A stretch of 46,374 nt of DNA from Pedobacter panaciterrae (GCF_001636695.1 NZ_LGEL01000041.1:1-46374); one strand, 5' to 3'. Shown: positions 1 through 8,579, numbered from the stretch's first letter. Made by a program: numbers and translations. The notes: generated by a model from the sequence alone, not told the origin.

Positions 1-66
1 AAGTTAAGCCTATAAGAGCAGATGGTACTGCGGTAACACGTGGGAGAGTAGGTCGGTGCCAAATCT
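1..66 (+). rRNA. rrf: 5S ribosomal RNA, 3' end (partial)
   Basis: The first 60 or so bases carry the conserved 3' half of 5S rRNA: a GAAGTTAAGCC-like start cut by the window edge, GATGGTACTGCGGTAACACG, and GGGAGAGTAGGTCGGTGCC. The 5' half lies outside the window, so an rRNA operon presumably ends here. The exact 3' end is uncertain by a few bases. An intrinsic terminator follows at once. Confidence 0.92.
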
Positions 67-71
67 TAATC

Positions 72-105
72 AAAACCCTGTAGCTAACACTACAGGGTTT
101 TTGTG
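72..105 (+). terminator. Intrinsic terminator of the rRNA operon
   Basis: A perfect 12-bp stem pairs 72-83 with 90-101 around a 6-base loop, and a T-rich stretch follows. Its place directly after the 5S gene fits the end of an rRNA transcript. Confidence 0.9.
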
Positions 106-255
106 TTTATAACCTTTCCAGAAGAAAGAATTCCCCTTTATTGCTATTTCATCAGTTGCAATTGGCATTCATCTTAATTATGTTACAAATTATGAAAATA
201 AATATTTCATAATGACAATCTATATAACTAAGTTTAGTTCTTAAACACACACAGT

Positions 256-876
256 ATGAAAAAGAAATTATTAACTGCAGTAGCAGTATTGGCAACCCTA
301 TGTGGGTATGCCCAAACAAAAGGAACCAGTACTTTAGGCCTGGGGGTCAGCGTAACCACAAGTAAAATTGAATTCCCTAATCAAACTTCTGCCGACAGTA
401 AAACAAAATCAAGTTCATTTTCATTAGGCTATGGCTTGTTTGTTAAAGACAACACCAGAATTGGGCTTGAATTACAGTATGGAGAAGGTACAGGTAATGG
501 GAGTGGCAATGATTCGAAATCTTATGGCGGAAATGTTACTTATCAACAATATTATCCCCTTATAGGTAAATTGTACGCCTATGCGGGTGGTAAAGGTGCA
601 TATGGCTACACGAAAAGTAAACTTAATGATCCTGACTCATATAATAGCGAAACTAAATCTAATACATACTCTTTAGGTGCATATGGAGGGCTTACCTGGT
701 TCGTGTCTAAAAGATTTGCTTTTGAAACCACGTTATTATCCGCAAATGCCAGCTATGGTAATTATAAACAAAAAGTTAATAATGCTACATACGCAGATCT
801 TAAACAAACTAATTTTAACCTGACAACACAAGGTTTTATCAATGATTTAGGATTTAAAATATACTTATTGTTCTAA
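256..876 (+). CDS. Secreted outer-membrane beta-barrel protein
   Basis: 206 residues. A signal peptide covers about residues 1-19, with cleavage likely after YAQ. The rest is rich in Gly, Tyr, Ser and Thr with alternating short hydrophobic strands and ends in a hydrophobic strand (KIYLLF), as in small outer-membrane beta-barrel proteins of Bacteroidota. The ligand is unknown. It stands alone, preceded by about 150 bp of AT-rich DNA and followed by its own terminator at 898-938. The family-level call is good, but a function cannot be given. Confidence 0.8.
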   Translation: MKKKLLTAVAVLATLCGYAQTKGTSTLGLGVSVTTSKIEFPNQTSADSKTKSSSFSLGYGLFVKDNTRIGLELQYGEGTGNGSGNDSKSYGGNVTYQQYYPLIGKLYAYAGGKGAYGYTKSKLNDPDSYNSETKSNTYSLGAYGGLTWFVSKRFAFETTLLSANASYGNYKQKVNNATYADLKQTNFNLTTQGFINDLGFKIYLLF

Positions 877-897
877 ATCCAATATCAAATTTTAACT

Positions 898-938
898 AGA
901 GGCTGTGCAAATCAAATATTTTGTACAGCCTCTTTTTT
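898..938 (+). terminator. Intrinsic terminator after the beta-barrel gene
   Basis: The arm from 898 (AGAGGCTGTGCAAA) pairs with 920-933 (TTTGTACAGCCTCT) with one G-T wobble, around an 8-base loop. A run of T follows at 932-938. Confidence 0.9.
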
Positions 939-980
939 GTTATTTCGTATCGAGCGTAAAAATCGCTAAATTTAGGTGTC

Positions 981-2330
981 ATGAGTAAAACTGCTAAAAA
1001 TCCTTCGTTACAGAAGAAAATCTTTGTTCTCGATACTTCTGTTATTTTATACGATCATAACGCTTTCAATAATTTCCAGGAGCATGATGTTGCCATACCA
1101 ATTCAAGTTTTGGAAGAGCTTGATAATATGAAAAATGGCAATGAAACACGTAATGCAGAGGCAAGAAGTTTTATTCGTCTTATGGATAATGCTTCAGGTA
1201 ATAAAATAATGAACCAATGGATTCCTTTAAATGGCACTAAAAGTGGGCGATTTAAAGTGGTAATGGATAATAAGCCAGATCATGCTGATGCTGAGGCAAT
1301 TTTTGGAGCCGGAAAGTTTGATCATCGTATTCTTAATGCTGCTTTAAGCTTAAAGCAAGAATTTCCAGAGAAAAAAGTGGTACTGGTATCAAAGGATATA
1401 TGCCTGCGCTTAAAGGCAAAATCTCTTGAACTGTATGCTGAAGATTATGAAACTGGAAAGATTAAAAATGTAGATGAACTTTATACCGGTAAAATGGTTC
1501 TTTCTAAAGTTCCGGAACAACTTTTTGCAGAACTCAAAACTGAAGGTAGCATTAGCACTGAGTTACTGGATATTGTACCCCAATCTCCGAATCATTTCTG
1601 CATACTAAAAAATAGTCGGAAAACTGCAACTGTATGGTTCGATTCTACTACGCACCGCTTGTATCCGGTAGCGTCAAAGAAAATATTTAATATTTCGCCA
1701 AGAAACCATGAGCAATCTTTTGCAGTACATGCTTTGCTTAATCCCGAAATTAAACTGGTAACTATTCAGGGCAAGGCAGGTACCGGAAAAACACTGCTTG
1801 CAATTGCCAGTGCATTGGAGCAACGTAAAGATTACAGGCAAATCTATGTCACCAGACCAATTATTCCATTAAGCAATAAGGATATAGGTTTTTTGCCTGG
1901 AGATGCTAAGTCAAAGATAGATCCTTACATGGCGCCGATATGGGATAATCTGAGATTTATTAAGGAGCAATATAATCATGATTTAAAGATGCAGGGAAGG
2001 ATAGATGAGTTTGTAACTACAGGTAAAATTGTAATTACTCCTCTTGCCTACATTAGAGGAAGAACGCTATCCAAGATCTTTTTTATTGTTGATGAAGCAC
2101 AAAACTTAACTCCACATGAAATAAAAACTATAATTTCGCGGGCAGGAGAAGATACTAAGATCATATTTACAGGTGATATTTATCAGATAGATACGCCTTA
2201 TCTTGATGCCGAAAGTAATGGCTTGTCTTACCTGATAGAAAATGCAAAGAACCATCCGTTATATGCGCATATTACTTTAGATAAGGGGGAGCGCAGCGAA
2301 TTGGCAAATCTTGCAAACGACTTATTATAA
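981..2330 (+). CDS. PIN domain-PhoH family ATPase
   Basis: 449 residues in two parts. An N-terminal PIN nuclease-like domain (about 13-155) keeps acidic positions at D18 (VLDTSV), E46/D48, D115 and D139. A C-terminal PhoH ATPase domain (about 240-449) has Walker A GKAGTGKT at 264-271 and Walker B IFFIVDEAQN with D371-E372. In the PIN-PhoH (PhoH2) family this pairing acts as an ATP-dependent RNA-unwinding ribonuclease, sometimes linked to toxin-antitoxin pairs; no antitoxin gene is visible here. A near-match to the -7 box (TAAATTTA, 967-974) sits 6 nt before the ATG, so the mRNA may be leaderless. Confidence 0.93.
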   Translation: MSKTAKNPSLQKKIFVLDTSVILYDHNAFNNFQEHDVAIPIQVLEELDNMKNGNETRNAEARSFIRLMDNASGNKIMNQWIPLNGTKSGRFKVVMDNKPDHADAEAIFGAGKFDHRILNAALSLKQEFPEKKVVLVSKDICLRLKAKSLELYAEDYETGKIKNVDELYTGKMVLSKVPEQLFAELKTEGSISTELLDIVPQSPNHFCILKNSRKTATVWFDSTTHRLYPVASKKIFNISPRNHEQSFAVHALLNPEIKLVTIQGKAGTGKTLLAIASALEQRKDYRQIYVTRPIIPLSNKDIGFLPGDAKSKIDPYMAPIWDNLRFIKEQYNHDLKMQGRIDEFVTTGKIVITPLAYIRGRTLSKIFFIVDEAQNLTPHEIKTIISRAGEDTKIIFTGDIYQIDTPYLDAESNGLSYLIENAKNHPLYAHITLDKGERSELANLANDLL

Positions 2331-2373
2331 TTTGAATAATAAACTGGCTATTATGTATAAAAAAACTGTTCTG

Positions 2374-4242
2374 ATGAAGAATTTAATATTGTTCATTCCA
2401 TTTCTAATGATATTATCCTGCAAACAAAAAGAAGAAGCTGCAAGTCAGTTTGTTGAAGATCCGCATTCATTTTCAAAACCATCTGTAGCTGTAGTTGAGC
2501 ATTTGGATTTAGATATAAAGGTTAATTTTGAAAATCAGCAGATCACTGGAAAGGCGGTTTGGAAAATAAACAATAAGGCCAAATCAACTGAGATTATTTT
2601 TGATGATAGCCAGCTTAATATTTCAAAAATCACTCTTGGTGCTGATGAAAAGGAAACAACATTTACTTATGGTGAAGAGAAGGAGTTTTTAGGAAGACCG
2701 CTAAAAGTAGTTATTACTCCTGAAACAAAGTTGATAACCATTTATTACATTACCAATAAACAGGCAAGTGCGCTGCAGTGGCTAAATCCGCATCAAACGG
2801 CTGGTAAAAAGCGTCCCTATTTATTTACGCAGTCTGAAAGTATTGCTGCACGCAGTTGGATACCTTGTCAGGATAGTCCCGGTATAAGATTCACATATAA
2901 TGCAACTGTTTCAGTTCCAAATGATTTGCTGGCTTTAATGAGCGCTGAGAATCCTGAGGTAAAGAACAGTACAGGTATTTATCATTTTAAGCAGGTTCAC
3001 CCTATTCCTTCATATTTATTGGCACTTGCCGTTGGTGATATTGAATTTAAAGCGGTAGATAAACGTACTGGAGTATACGCTGAACCATCGGTATTGGCAA
3101 AAGCTGTATATGAATTTGCCGACATGGGTAAAATGGTAAATGCTGCTGAGAAACTTTACGGATCTTATAGGTGGGGAAGGTATGATTTACTTGTACTACC
3201 ACCAAGCTTTCCTTTTGGTGGTATGGAAAATCCTAATTTAACATTTATTACGCCTACAATTATTGCCGGAGATCGGTCTTTAGTAAGTATAATTAGCCAT
3301 GAATTAGCGCATAGCTGGAGTGGTAACCTGGTTACAAATGCAACATGGAACGATTTCTGGCTTAATGAGGGTTTTACCAATTATTTTGAACGCAGAATAG
3401 ATGAGGAGATTTTTGGTAAACAGGAAGCAGAGATGCAGGAAGAGTTTGCAAAAAAAGCGTTGGAAGATGCTGTAAAGGAAATGGGGGCTACCAGTAAGGA
3501 TACTTATTTGAAAACGGATTATGCTGGTAGAAATCCTGATGAAGGCACTAATGATATTGCTTATGAAAAGGGGTATTTCTTTTTAAGGACAATTGAAGAG
3601 GCAGTAGGCAGGGACAAATTTGATGTTTTTTTAAGAGAATATTTTGATAGTCACGCTTTTCAATCTGTTTCTACGGAGCAGTTTTTAGCGTATTTGAATA
3701 AAAATCTGATTAAAGGTAATTCTGATCTTGAGAAGAAAATTCGCATTAATGATTGGGTTTATGGACCCGGTATACCATCAAATATTGCTTATTATAAAGG
3801 TTTGTGGACTAAAGACGGAAAATTCACCAGAATTGATCATATAGTATCAGCATGGAATAAAAATGAACTGGCAGATACTTCGGTTTTGACTAAAGAAATC
3901 GTTACAAGCAATGAGAAAAAATTCTTTATCAATTTGTTGTCGCCTGAAATGAGTGCAAAACGAATGGCTGATTTAGATCGTCAGTTTAATTTTACCGGTT
4001 CTAATAATACTGATATTCAACTGGTATGGTACACCCTGGCAATTCGCCATCATTATACAGCTGCTGATAAAAGAATAGAAGATTATTTAATAGAAAACGG
4101 TAGAATGTGGCATATAATTCCTTTGTATAAAGAAATGATGAAAACACCAGAGGGCTTAAAAAAAGCTAAAGAGATTTACACAAAAGCAAGACTTAATTAT
4201 CATCCTATGACATATATGGCTATAGATAAACTTTTAAAGTAA
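2374..4242 (+). CDS. M1 family aminopeptidase (lipoprotein, LTA4 hydrolase-like)
   Basis: 622 residues from the chosen start. That ATG gives a short lipoprotein signal (MKNLILFIP, then lipobox ILSC); an ATG at 2353 would add seven residues. Catalytic features are the substrate-recognition motif GGMEN (282-286) and the zinc site HELAH (H309, E310, H313) with E332 in LNEGFTNYFE, as in gluzincin M1 peptidases of the leukotriene A4 hydrolase/cold-active aminopeptidase subgroup. It probably removes N-terminal residues from peptides at the cell envelope. It starts 43 nt after the PhoH gene and may be co-transcribed with it. Length fits the family. Confidence 0.92.
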   Translation: MKNLILFIPFLMILSCKQKEEAASQFVEDPHSFSKPSVAVVEHLDLDIKVNFENQQITGKAVWKINNKAKSTEIIFDDSQLNISKITLGADEKETTFTYGEEKEFLGRPLKVVITPETKLITIYYITNKQASALQWLNPHQTAGKKRPYLFTQSESIAARSWIPCQDSPGIRFTYNATVSVPNDLLALMSAENPEVKNSTGIYHFKQVHPIPSYLLALAVGDIEFKAVDKRTGVYAEPSVLAKAVYEFADMGKMVNAAEKLYGSYRWGRYDLLVLPPSFPFGGMENPNLTFITPTIIAGDRSLVSIISHELAHSWSGNLVTNATWNDFWLNEGFTNYFERRIDEEIFGKQEAEMQEEFAKKALEDAVKEMGATSKDTYLKTDYAGRNPDEGTNDIAYEKGYFFLRTIEEAVGRDKFDVFLREYFDSHAFQSVSTEQFLAYLNKNLIKGNSDLEKKIRINDWVYGPGIPSNIAYYKGLWTKDGKFTRIDHIVSAWNKNELADTSVLTKEIVTSNEKKFFINLLSPEMSAKRMADLDRQFNFTGSNNTDIQLVWYTLAIRHHYTAADKRIEDYLIENGRMWHIIPLYKEMMKTPEGLKKAKEIYTKARLNYHPMTYMAIDKLLK

Positions 4243-4372
4243 TGTAATTATTTCAGGATGTAATTGTTCAAAACTAAATTGAATATAGTTGGGGCTAATT
4301 GTAGCGGAATTGCTATTAATCTCGTTATGTATCTAATAACAGTTTATTAATCAAATTCAACCAGATCATATT

Positions 4373-4618
4373 ATGGATTCATTACACCCTTTTCACCAAA
4401 ATATAGAGCATATTAAGAATGATGCTTCTTCTCAGTTTCTTATTGTTGATAGTGACGATATAAGACAAGTAGAATCACTTGCAGTTATGTTTCCAAGATT
4501 AACGAGTCTGATCAAAAATAATGGAAATAAGAATCTTTTGATCAATTTCCGTGATGAGCAGCAAAGATCTTTGATTGTAATGGTGGTTTCAAAGAATAGA
4601 ATTCCGATGGCAAGCTAG
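4373..4618 (+). CDS. Small protein of unknown function (81 aa)
   Basis: 81 residues with no signal peptide or membrane segment. The composition is mixed alpha/beta with a hydrophobic strand near the end (QRSLIVMVV). I do not recognise the family. It has a plausible ATG at 4373. Its TAG stop overlaps the TAG stop of the convergent rhtA-like gene by two bases (shared CTAG at 4615-4618). This tight packing and normal codon use argue that it is a real gene. Confidence 0.6.
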   Translation: MDSLHPFHQNIEHIKNDASSQFLIVDSDDIRQVESLAVMFPRLTSLIKNNGNKNLLINFRDEQQRSLIVMVVSKNRIPMAS

Positions 4619-5472
4619 AGGTTCTTTTTACCCTTAGTTAAGGTAGCACCAAGGCTTGCAATGATTACAAAAGTTACTGCTAACCATTGATATAGGGTGA
4701 GGTGCTCACTTAAGAACACCAGCCCACACAGTGCTGCAGCCGCAGGTTCGAGACTCATTAAAATACTAAAAGTACGCGCCGGTAACTTTTTAAGTGCGCC
4801 AATTTCCAGCGTAAAAGGAATAGCGCTTGATAATAATGCCAGTGCACCACCACTTAGAATCATAATTGGAGTGAAATTGGATAAACCACCACTTCCAAAG
4901 CCAAATGGAACTACCACAATGGCGGCAAATATCATACCGACAGCTACAGCCTGTTCTCCATCCATAATTTTAGCTATTCTTCCTCCAAGAACAATGTATC
5001 CTGCCCAAAATCCTCCGGCAAGTAATGCAAGTGAGGCGCCAATTAAATCAATACCTTTTTCACTCCAGGGTGCGATAAAAGCGATCCCTATTGCAGCCAA
5101 TAGCACCCAAAAGAAATCTAACAAGCGTTTAGATCCACTTACTGCTAATAAAAGCGGTCCAATAAATTCAAGAGTTACACCTAAGCCGAGAGGAATTCTC
5201 TCTATTGCCATATAGAAAATAACATTCATTAAGCCAAGTGCTACTCCATAAGGGATAACAGCTTTCCATTGTTTTGCCGTAAGCAGCTTCAAATTTGGTC
5301 TATAGGCTCCCAATAAAATAATTGCTGATAAGCCGATTCTCACAGATGCAGTACCTGTTGCCCCAAGTGAAGGAAATAGTCCTTTTGCTATTGCGGCTCC
5401 ACCTTGCACACTAATTATAGATAATAATACAGCAGGTAATGGTGGGATGTTTATTAATTTATTGGTACTCAT
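4615..5472 (-). CDS. EamA/DMT family exporter, RhtA-like
   Basis: 285 residues with about ten hydrophobic segments, typical of EamA (drug/metabolite) transporters. The N-terminal motif VQGGAAIAKGLFPSLG and the PFTLEIGALKKLPARTFSIL segment closely resemble the inner-membrane threonine/homoserine exporter RhtA, so amino-acid efflux is the best guess; the substrate is inferred. The ATG at 5472 (MSTNKL) is chosen because an upstream extension would run into a terminator hairpin. A -7 box (TAAATTTG, minus strand, 5510-5503) lies about 30 bp upstream and fits a short leader. Confidence 0.85.
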   Translation of the reverse strand: MSTNKLINIPPLPAVLLSIISVQGGAAIAKGLFPSLGATGTASVRIGLSAIILLGAYRPNLKLLTAKQWKAVIPYGVALGLMNVIFYMAIERIPLGLGVTLEFIGPLLLAVSGSKRLLDFFWVLLAAIGIAFIAPWSEKGIDLIGASLALLAGGFWAGYIVLGGRIAKIMDGEQAVAVGMIFAAIVVVPFGFGSGGLSNFTPIMILSGGALALLSSAIPFTLEIGALKKLPARTFSILMSLEPAAAALCGLVFLSEHLTLYQWLAVTFVIIASLGATLTKGKKNL

Positions 5473-5502
5473 GGATACTGAATGATAGAGGGGATGAGAA
5501 TG

Positions 5503-5510
5503 CAAATTTA
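5503..5510 (-). promoter_or_regulatory. -7 promoter box for the rhtA-like gene
   Basis: The minus strand reads TAAATTTG, an exact match to the Bacteroidota -7 consensus TAnnTTTG. It is placed to start transcription about 25 nt before the ATG at 5472 and lies downstream of the 5523-5560 hairpin, so the gene does not need read-through of that hairpin. Confidence 0.6.
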
Positions 5511-5522
5511 AGGATTTGATTA

Positions 5523-5560
5523 AATAAAAAAGCACCGAAATCCATCGGTGCTTTTTTATT
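5523..5560. terminator. Strong bidirectional terminator hairpin
   Basis: A perfect 16-bp stem pairs 5523-5538 with 5545-5560 around a 6-base loop, and there are A/T runs on both sides, so it could end transcription in either direction. No annotated gene runs directly into it, which suggests a non-coding transcript (see 5523-5600). Confidence 0.85.
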
Positions 5561-5600
5561 TATCAACTAAACCTAAACTATAAATACTAACCAAATATTT
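5523..5600 (-). ncRNA. Candidate small RNA with own promoter and terminator
   Basis: On the minus strand a perfect -7 box (TATATTTG, 5614-5607) is followed by about 75 bp without an ATG start and then by the strong terminator hairpin at 5560-5523. The downstream rhtA-like gene has a separate promoter box beyond the hairpin. A short non-coding RNA ending at the hairpin is therefore the simplest reading. A 5' leader with an attenuator is the alternative. No homology to a named RNA family is claimed. Confidence 0.45.
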
Positions 5601-5606
5601 ATGGTA

Positions 5607-5614
5607 CAAATATA
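5607..5614 (-). promoter_or_regulatory. -7 promoter box for the candidate small RNA
   Basis: The minus strand reads TATATTTG, an exact TAnnTTTG match. No clear -33 TTTG element is visible at the usual distance, so the call rests on the -7 box and the downstream terminator. Confidence 0.45.
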
Positions 5615-5756
5615 AGACTGATTATAATATCTATATGTTAAGAAATGTTAAATAAACTCAACACTGTTGCATTTATTGGCTATTTTTTTGAAGTTCAGAT
5701 GCTTAGTTTTTTTTGAATTTCCTAATTGAAAATAGTTTCTAAACAGAATATTTTGC

Positions 5757-5764
5757 TAAATTTG
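5757..5764 (+). promoter_or_regulatory. -7 promoter box, leaderless type, before DUF763 gene
   Basis: TAAATTTG matches TAnnTTTG exactly and ends 6 nt before the ATG at 5771. Transcription starting 5-8 nt after the box would begin at or next to the start codon. Confidence 0.55.
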
Positions 5765-5770
5765 TTAGTA

Positions 5771-6973
5771 ATGAGAAAATCTGGGACGGCTGATTTACCT
5801 TTACATTATGGATATGTTCCTAAGTGGCTGGCAGAACGTATGTCGCGCCTGGGCTTAGCGATTACAGAGGCAATAATTATTGAGTATGGTACAGCAGAGG
5901 TATTGCGAAGGTTAAGTGACCCATTTTGGTTCCAAAGCCTGGGAGCAGTAATGGGTATGGATTGGCATTCCTCTGGAATTACCACTTCAGTAATGGGTGC
6001 TTTAAAAGCTTCGGTTAATCCTCATTATAAAGAACTGGGGATATATATCTGCGGAGGCAAAGGCAAAAAATCCAGACAAACTCCTGATGAGCTGCTTAAA
6101 TTCGGAGAACGCACCGGATTAAATGGTAACGATTTAGTACGCAGCAGTAAGCTAAGTGCAAAGGTCGATAATACTGCTTTACAAGATGGTTTTCAGTTAT
6201 ATACACATAATTTTATAGTAAATAAGGAAGGCTTGTGGACTGTTGTGCAACAGGGAATGAGAAATGGAAGCTCTACTGCACGCCGATATCACTGGCATTC
6301 TTCACTGCTAACTTCTTTTGTGGATGAACCTCATACAGGAATTTGCGGTAAGAATCAGGGGCAGATTTTAAATCTTGTAGCCAGGGATGCATTATCTTCA
6401 CGTAATGCAATGCTATCAATGACAGCAGAGCATCCGGAACGAATGATAGGAGAGGTAAGAAAGCTCATTATGCCTGCACATCATGATGTTAGAGCTAAGG
6501 ATATAGATCTGAAACGTTTAGGGGCAATGTTGTGGTTAAGTCATGAAAAGAATCCTCGTGATTTTGAGGAATTGTTGTTATTGGATGGAATGGGACCCAG
6601 AACCCTGCAATCACTTGCATTAGTAAGTGAAGTTATTTACGGCACGTCTTCCAGATTTACTGATCCTGCCCGTTTCTCATTTGCACATGGAGGTAAGGAT
6701 GGGCACCCATTTCCTGTGCCTATAAATGTTTATGATGAAACGATCAGCATATTGAGTAAAGCAGTTTATAGGGCAAAGATTGACCAGACTGATAAGCTTC
6801 ATGCGATACAGAAGCTAAGTGAGCTATCTTTCAAAGTCGAAAAAGATTTTATTCCGAATGATAATTTTGAAGAGCTTGTAGAAAAAGAGAGAAATGACTC
6901 ATGGAAATATGGGGGTAAAACAGTTTTTGGTGATGCAAAACCTCCGCGGGATGCGCAATTGCAACTGTTTTAA
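5771..6973 (+). CDS. DUF763 domain protein with helix-hairpin-helix motif
   Basis: 400 residues. The N-terminal block (RKSGTADLPLHYGYVPKWL) and the whole-length similarity are typical of DUF763, a family best known from archaea and scattered bacteria whose role is unknown. A helix-hairpin-helix-like motif, DGMGPRTLQSLALVSEVIYG, begins about residue 272 and suggests nucleic-acid binding. A His-rich segment (RRYHWHSS) lies near residue 175. The ATG at 5771 is preferred over an upstream TTG because the conserved domain begins at once and the -7 box lies 6 nt before it. Nucleic-acid binding is inference. Confidence 0.88.
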   Translation: MRKSGTADLPLHYGYVPKWLAERMSRLGLAITEAIIIEYGTAEVLRRLSDPFWFQSLGAVMGMDWHSSGITTSVMGALKASVNPHYKELGIYICGGKGKKSRQTPDELLKFGERTGLNGNDLVRSSKLSAKVDNTALQDGFQLYTHNFIVNKEGLWTVVQQGMRNGSSTARRYHWHSSLLTSFVDEPHTGICGKNQGQILNLVARDALSSRNAMLSMTAEHPERMIGEVRKLIMPAHHDVRAKDIDLKRLGAMLWLSHEKNPRDFEELLLLDGMGPRTLQSLALVSEVIYGTSSRFTDPARFSFAHGGKDGHPFPVPINVYDETISILSKAVYRAKIDQTDKLHAIQKLSELSFKVEKDFIPNDNFEELVEKERNDSWKYGGKTVFGDAKPPRDAQLQLF

Positions 6974-7049
6974 AGTTACTTCCTAACATTTCAGTATCTT
7001 TAATTATTGTTATTTGTAGCATAATTCAAAATTCTAACGTCTTAAGGTT

Positions 7050-7355
7050 ATGAAAAAGATATTATTTCTATTATTTATCGGATTTGCTGCCGCAGGCTGT
7101 AACACAGCGAAACAGGCAGGAAGCAAAAATTTAATTAAGCTAAGCGGCAAAATTGAAAAGTTAGGAATGACGACATTCCAGTATGGTACTCACATTTTGA
7201 CAGCAGATGCTAAAACCTATGCATTAAAAAGCAGTAAGATTGATTTAAATGCGTATATAGATAAAGAAGTTACTTTAAAAGGGACCAAGGTTGTTGGTTA
7301 TCCCATTGAAAACGGTCCGGAGCTGATAGAGGTAGAAGAAGTAACTTCGAAGTAG
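7050..7355 (+). CDS. Small lipoprotein of unknown function
   Basis: 101 residues. It begins with a lipoprotein signal peptide and a clear lipobox (FAAAGC; Cys at 17). The mature part of about 85 residues has a beta-rich pattern (LSGKIEKL, EVTLKGTKV, ELIEVEEV) that resembles small OB-fold-like envelope proteins. It precedes the TruC-like gene by 43 bp and may share its transcript. No precise function can be given. Confidence 0.75.
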   Translation: MKKILFLLFIGFAAAGCNTAKQAGSKNLIKLSGKIEKLGMTTFQYGTHILTADAKTYALKSSKIDLNAYIDKEVTLKGTKVVGYPIENGPELIEVEEVTSK

Positions 7356-7398
7356 AACAGGAAACTTTAAAAGGTTATCTTCGCCAAAAAATGTTTAA

Positions 7399-8076
7399 AT
7401 GCTAGAAATTGTTTATCAGGATGACCACTTAATTGCGATTAATAAGCCTCATGGCTTGCTTGTACACCGCTCATCAATTGCTAATGATGCAAAAGAATTT
7501 GCTTTGCAGCTTTTAAGGGATCAGGTAAATAAGCATGTAAGTCCGGTTCATCGTTTAGACAGGAAAACAGGTGGCTTACTATTATTTGCTTTTGAAAAGG
7601 ACGTGGAAATAGCAATGCATCAGCAATTTCAAAATGGTATGGTTCAAAAAAAGTATCTTGCAGTTGTTAGGGGATATGCTCCTGATAGCCAGGATATAGA
7701 TTATCCTCTTGCAAAAGATAATGGAACTATTCAGGATGCTTTTACTGCTTTTGTAACCCTAAAGAGGGCTGAATTGGATGTTGCTTTTGGTAAGCATCCA
7801 ACTTCAAGATATTCCTTAGTGGAAGCTACGCCTACAACCGGAAGAATGCATCAACTCAGAAAGCACTTTGCCCATATTTTCTATCCCATTATTGGCGATC
7901 GTAAGCATGGGTGCAATAAGCAAAATAAGTTGTTTAAAGAGCAATGGGAAATGACAACAATGTTATTGCATGCATCAGAACTTATATTTAAACATCCAGT
8001 GACCGATGAAGAGATTCACCTTAAAGCCCCTTTACAGGAGGAGTTTATAAGGGTGATGGAATTAATGAAATGGTAA
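7399..8076 (+). CDS. truC: tRNA pseudouridine synthase, TruC-like (RluA family)
   Basis: 225 residues. The start (MLEIVYQDDHLIAINKPHG) and the catalytic motif HRLDRKTGG with D54 match RluA-family synthases, and the N-terminus is very close to TruC, which converts U65 of tRNA to pseudouridine. GRMHQLRKHFAH and IIGDRKHG are further family motifs. The length fits TruC (about 240-260), slightly short. A degenerate -7 box (TATCTTCG, 7376-7383) lies upstream. A four-codon reading frame starting at 7391 overlaps the start codon. Confidence 0.88.
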   Translation: MLEIVYQDDHLIAINKPHGLLVHRSSIANDAKEFALQLLRDQVNKHVSPVHRLDRKTGGLLLFAFEKDVEIAMHQQFQNGMVQKKYLAVVRGYAPDSQDIDYPLAKDNGTIQDAFTAFVTLKRAELDVAFGKHPTSRYSLVEATPTTGRMHQLRKHFAHIFYPIIGDRKHGCNKQNKLFKEQWEMTTMLLHASELIFKHPVTDEEIHLKAPLQEEFIRVMELMKW

Positions 8077-8085
8077 AAAATAGTC

Positions 8086-8481
8086 ATGATTAATGTTACC
8101 TGCGCCATAATATTGGATGATGCTGGCAGAGTATTGGTCACTCAGCGCAGTGCATCAATGAAACTACCGTTAAAGATTGAATTTCCAGGAGGAAAAATTG
8201 AAGAAGGAGAAACACCTTCTGAATGTCTTGTAAGAGAAATAAAAGAGGAGTTAAATCTGGATATTAAGACCCTTTTTGAAATGCCTGCCAACACCCATCA
8301 TTATATTGAATTCTCAATTAATTTGATTCCTTTTGTTTGTAAAGTTATTGGAGGTTCTATTGAATTAAGAGAGCATGCCTCCTACCAATGGCTGGATTCG
8401 TCCGAACTAATAGCCCAAGATTGGGCCGAAGCAGATATTCCTATTTTAGAGAATTATTTAAACTCTTTAGATACTATTTAA
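8086..8481 (+). CDS. Nudix hydrolase, MutT-like
   Basis: 131 residues. The Nudix box is complete (GGKIEEGETPSECLVREI then KEEL, about residues 35-57). The N-terminal AIILDDAGRVLVTQR is typical of MutT-type (d)NTP pyrophosphatases that clear oxidised nucleotides such as 8-oxo-dGTP; the substrate is inferred. It starts 9 nt after the pseudouridine synthase stop, so the two are probably co-transcribed. The unit ends at the terminator at 8495-8539. Confidence 0.9.
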   Translation: MINVTCAIILDDAGRVLVTQRSASMKLPLKIEFPGGKIEEGETPSECLVREIKEELNLDIKTLFEMPANTHHYIEFSINLIPFVCKVIGGSIELREHASYQWLDSSELIAQDWAEADIPILENYLNSLDTI

Positions 8482-8494
8482 CGAGCACTACCTA

Positions 8495-8540
8495 AAAAAT
8501 GCCCGATATCGAACATTTAGTTTGATATCGGGCATTTTTA
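8495..8540 (+). terminator. Intrinsic terminator after the Nudix gene
   Basis: A perfect 16-bp stem (8495-8510 with 8524-8539) can be extended by further pairs into the loop and ends in a T run. It separates the housekeeping genes from the efflux operon. Confidence 0.9.
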
Positions 8541-8579
8541 TGAATCTTTATTTTTGTAATTATCTGGTTGTTAGGTATT

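Noticed and set aside
4697-5215. 172-residue plus-strand frame opposite the rhtA-like gene
   Set aside because: It mirrors the codons of a clear membrane transporter gene; its Pro/Ala/Ser-rich product is what antisense of a hydrophobic gene gives.
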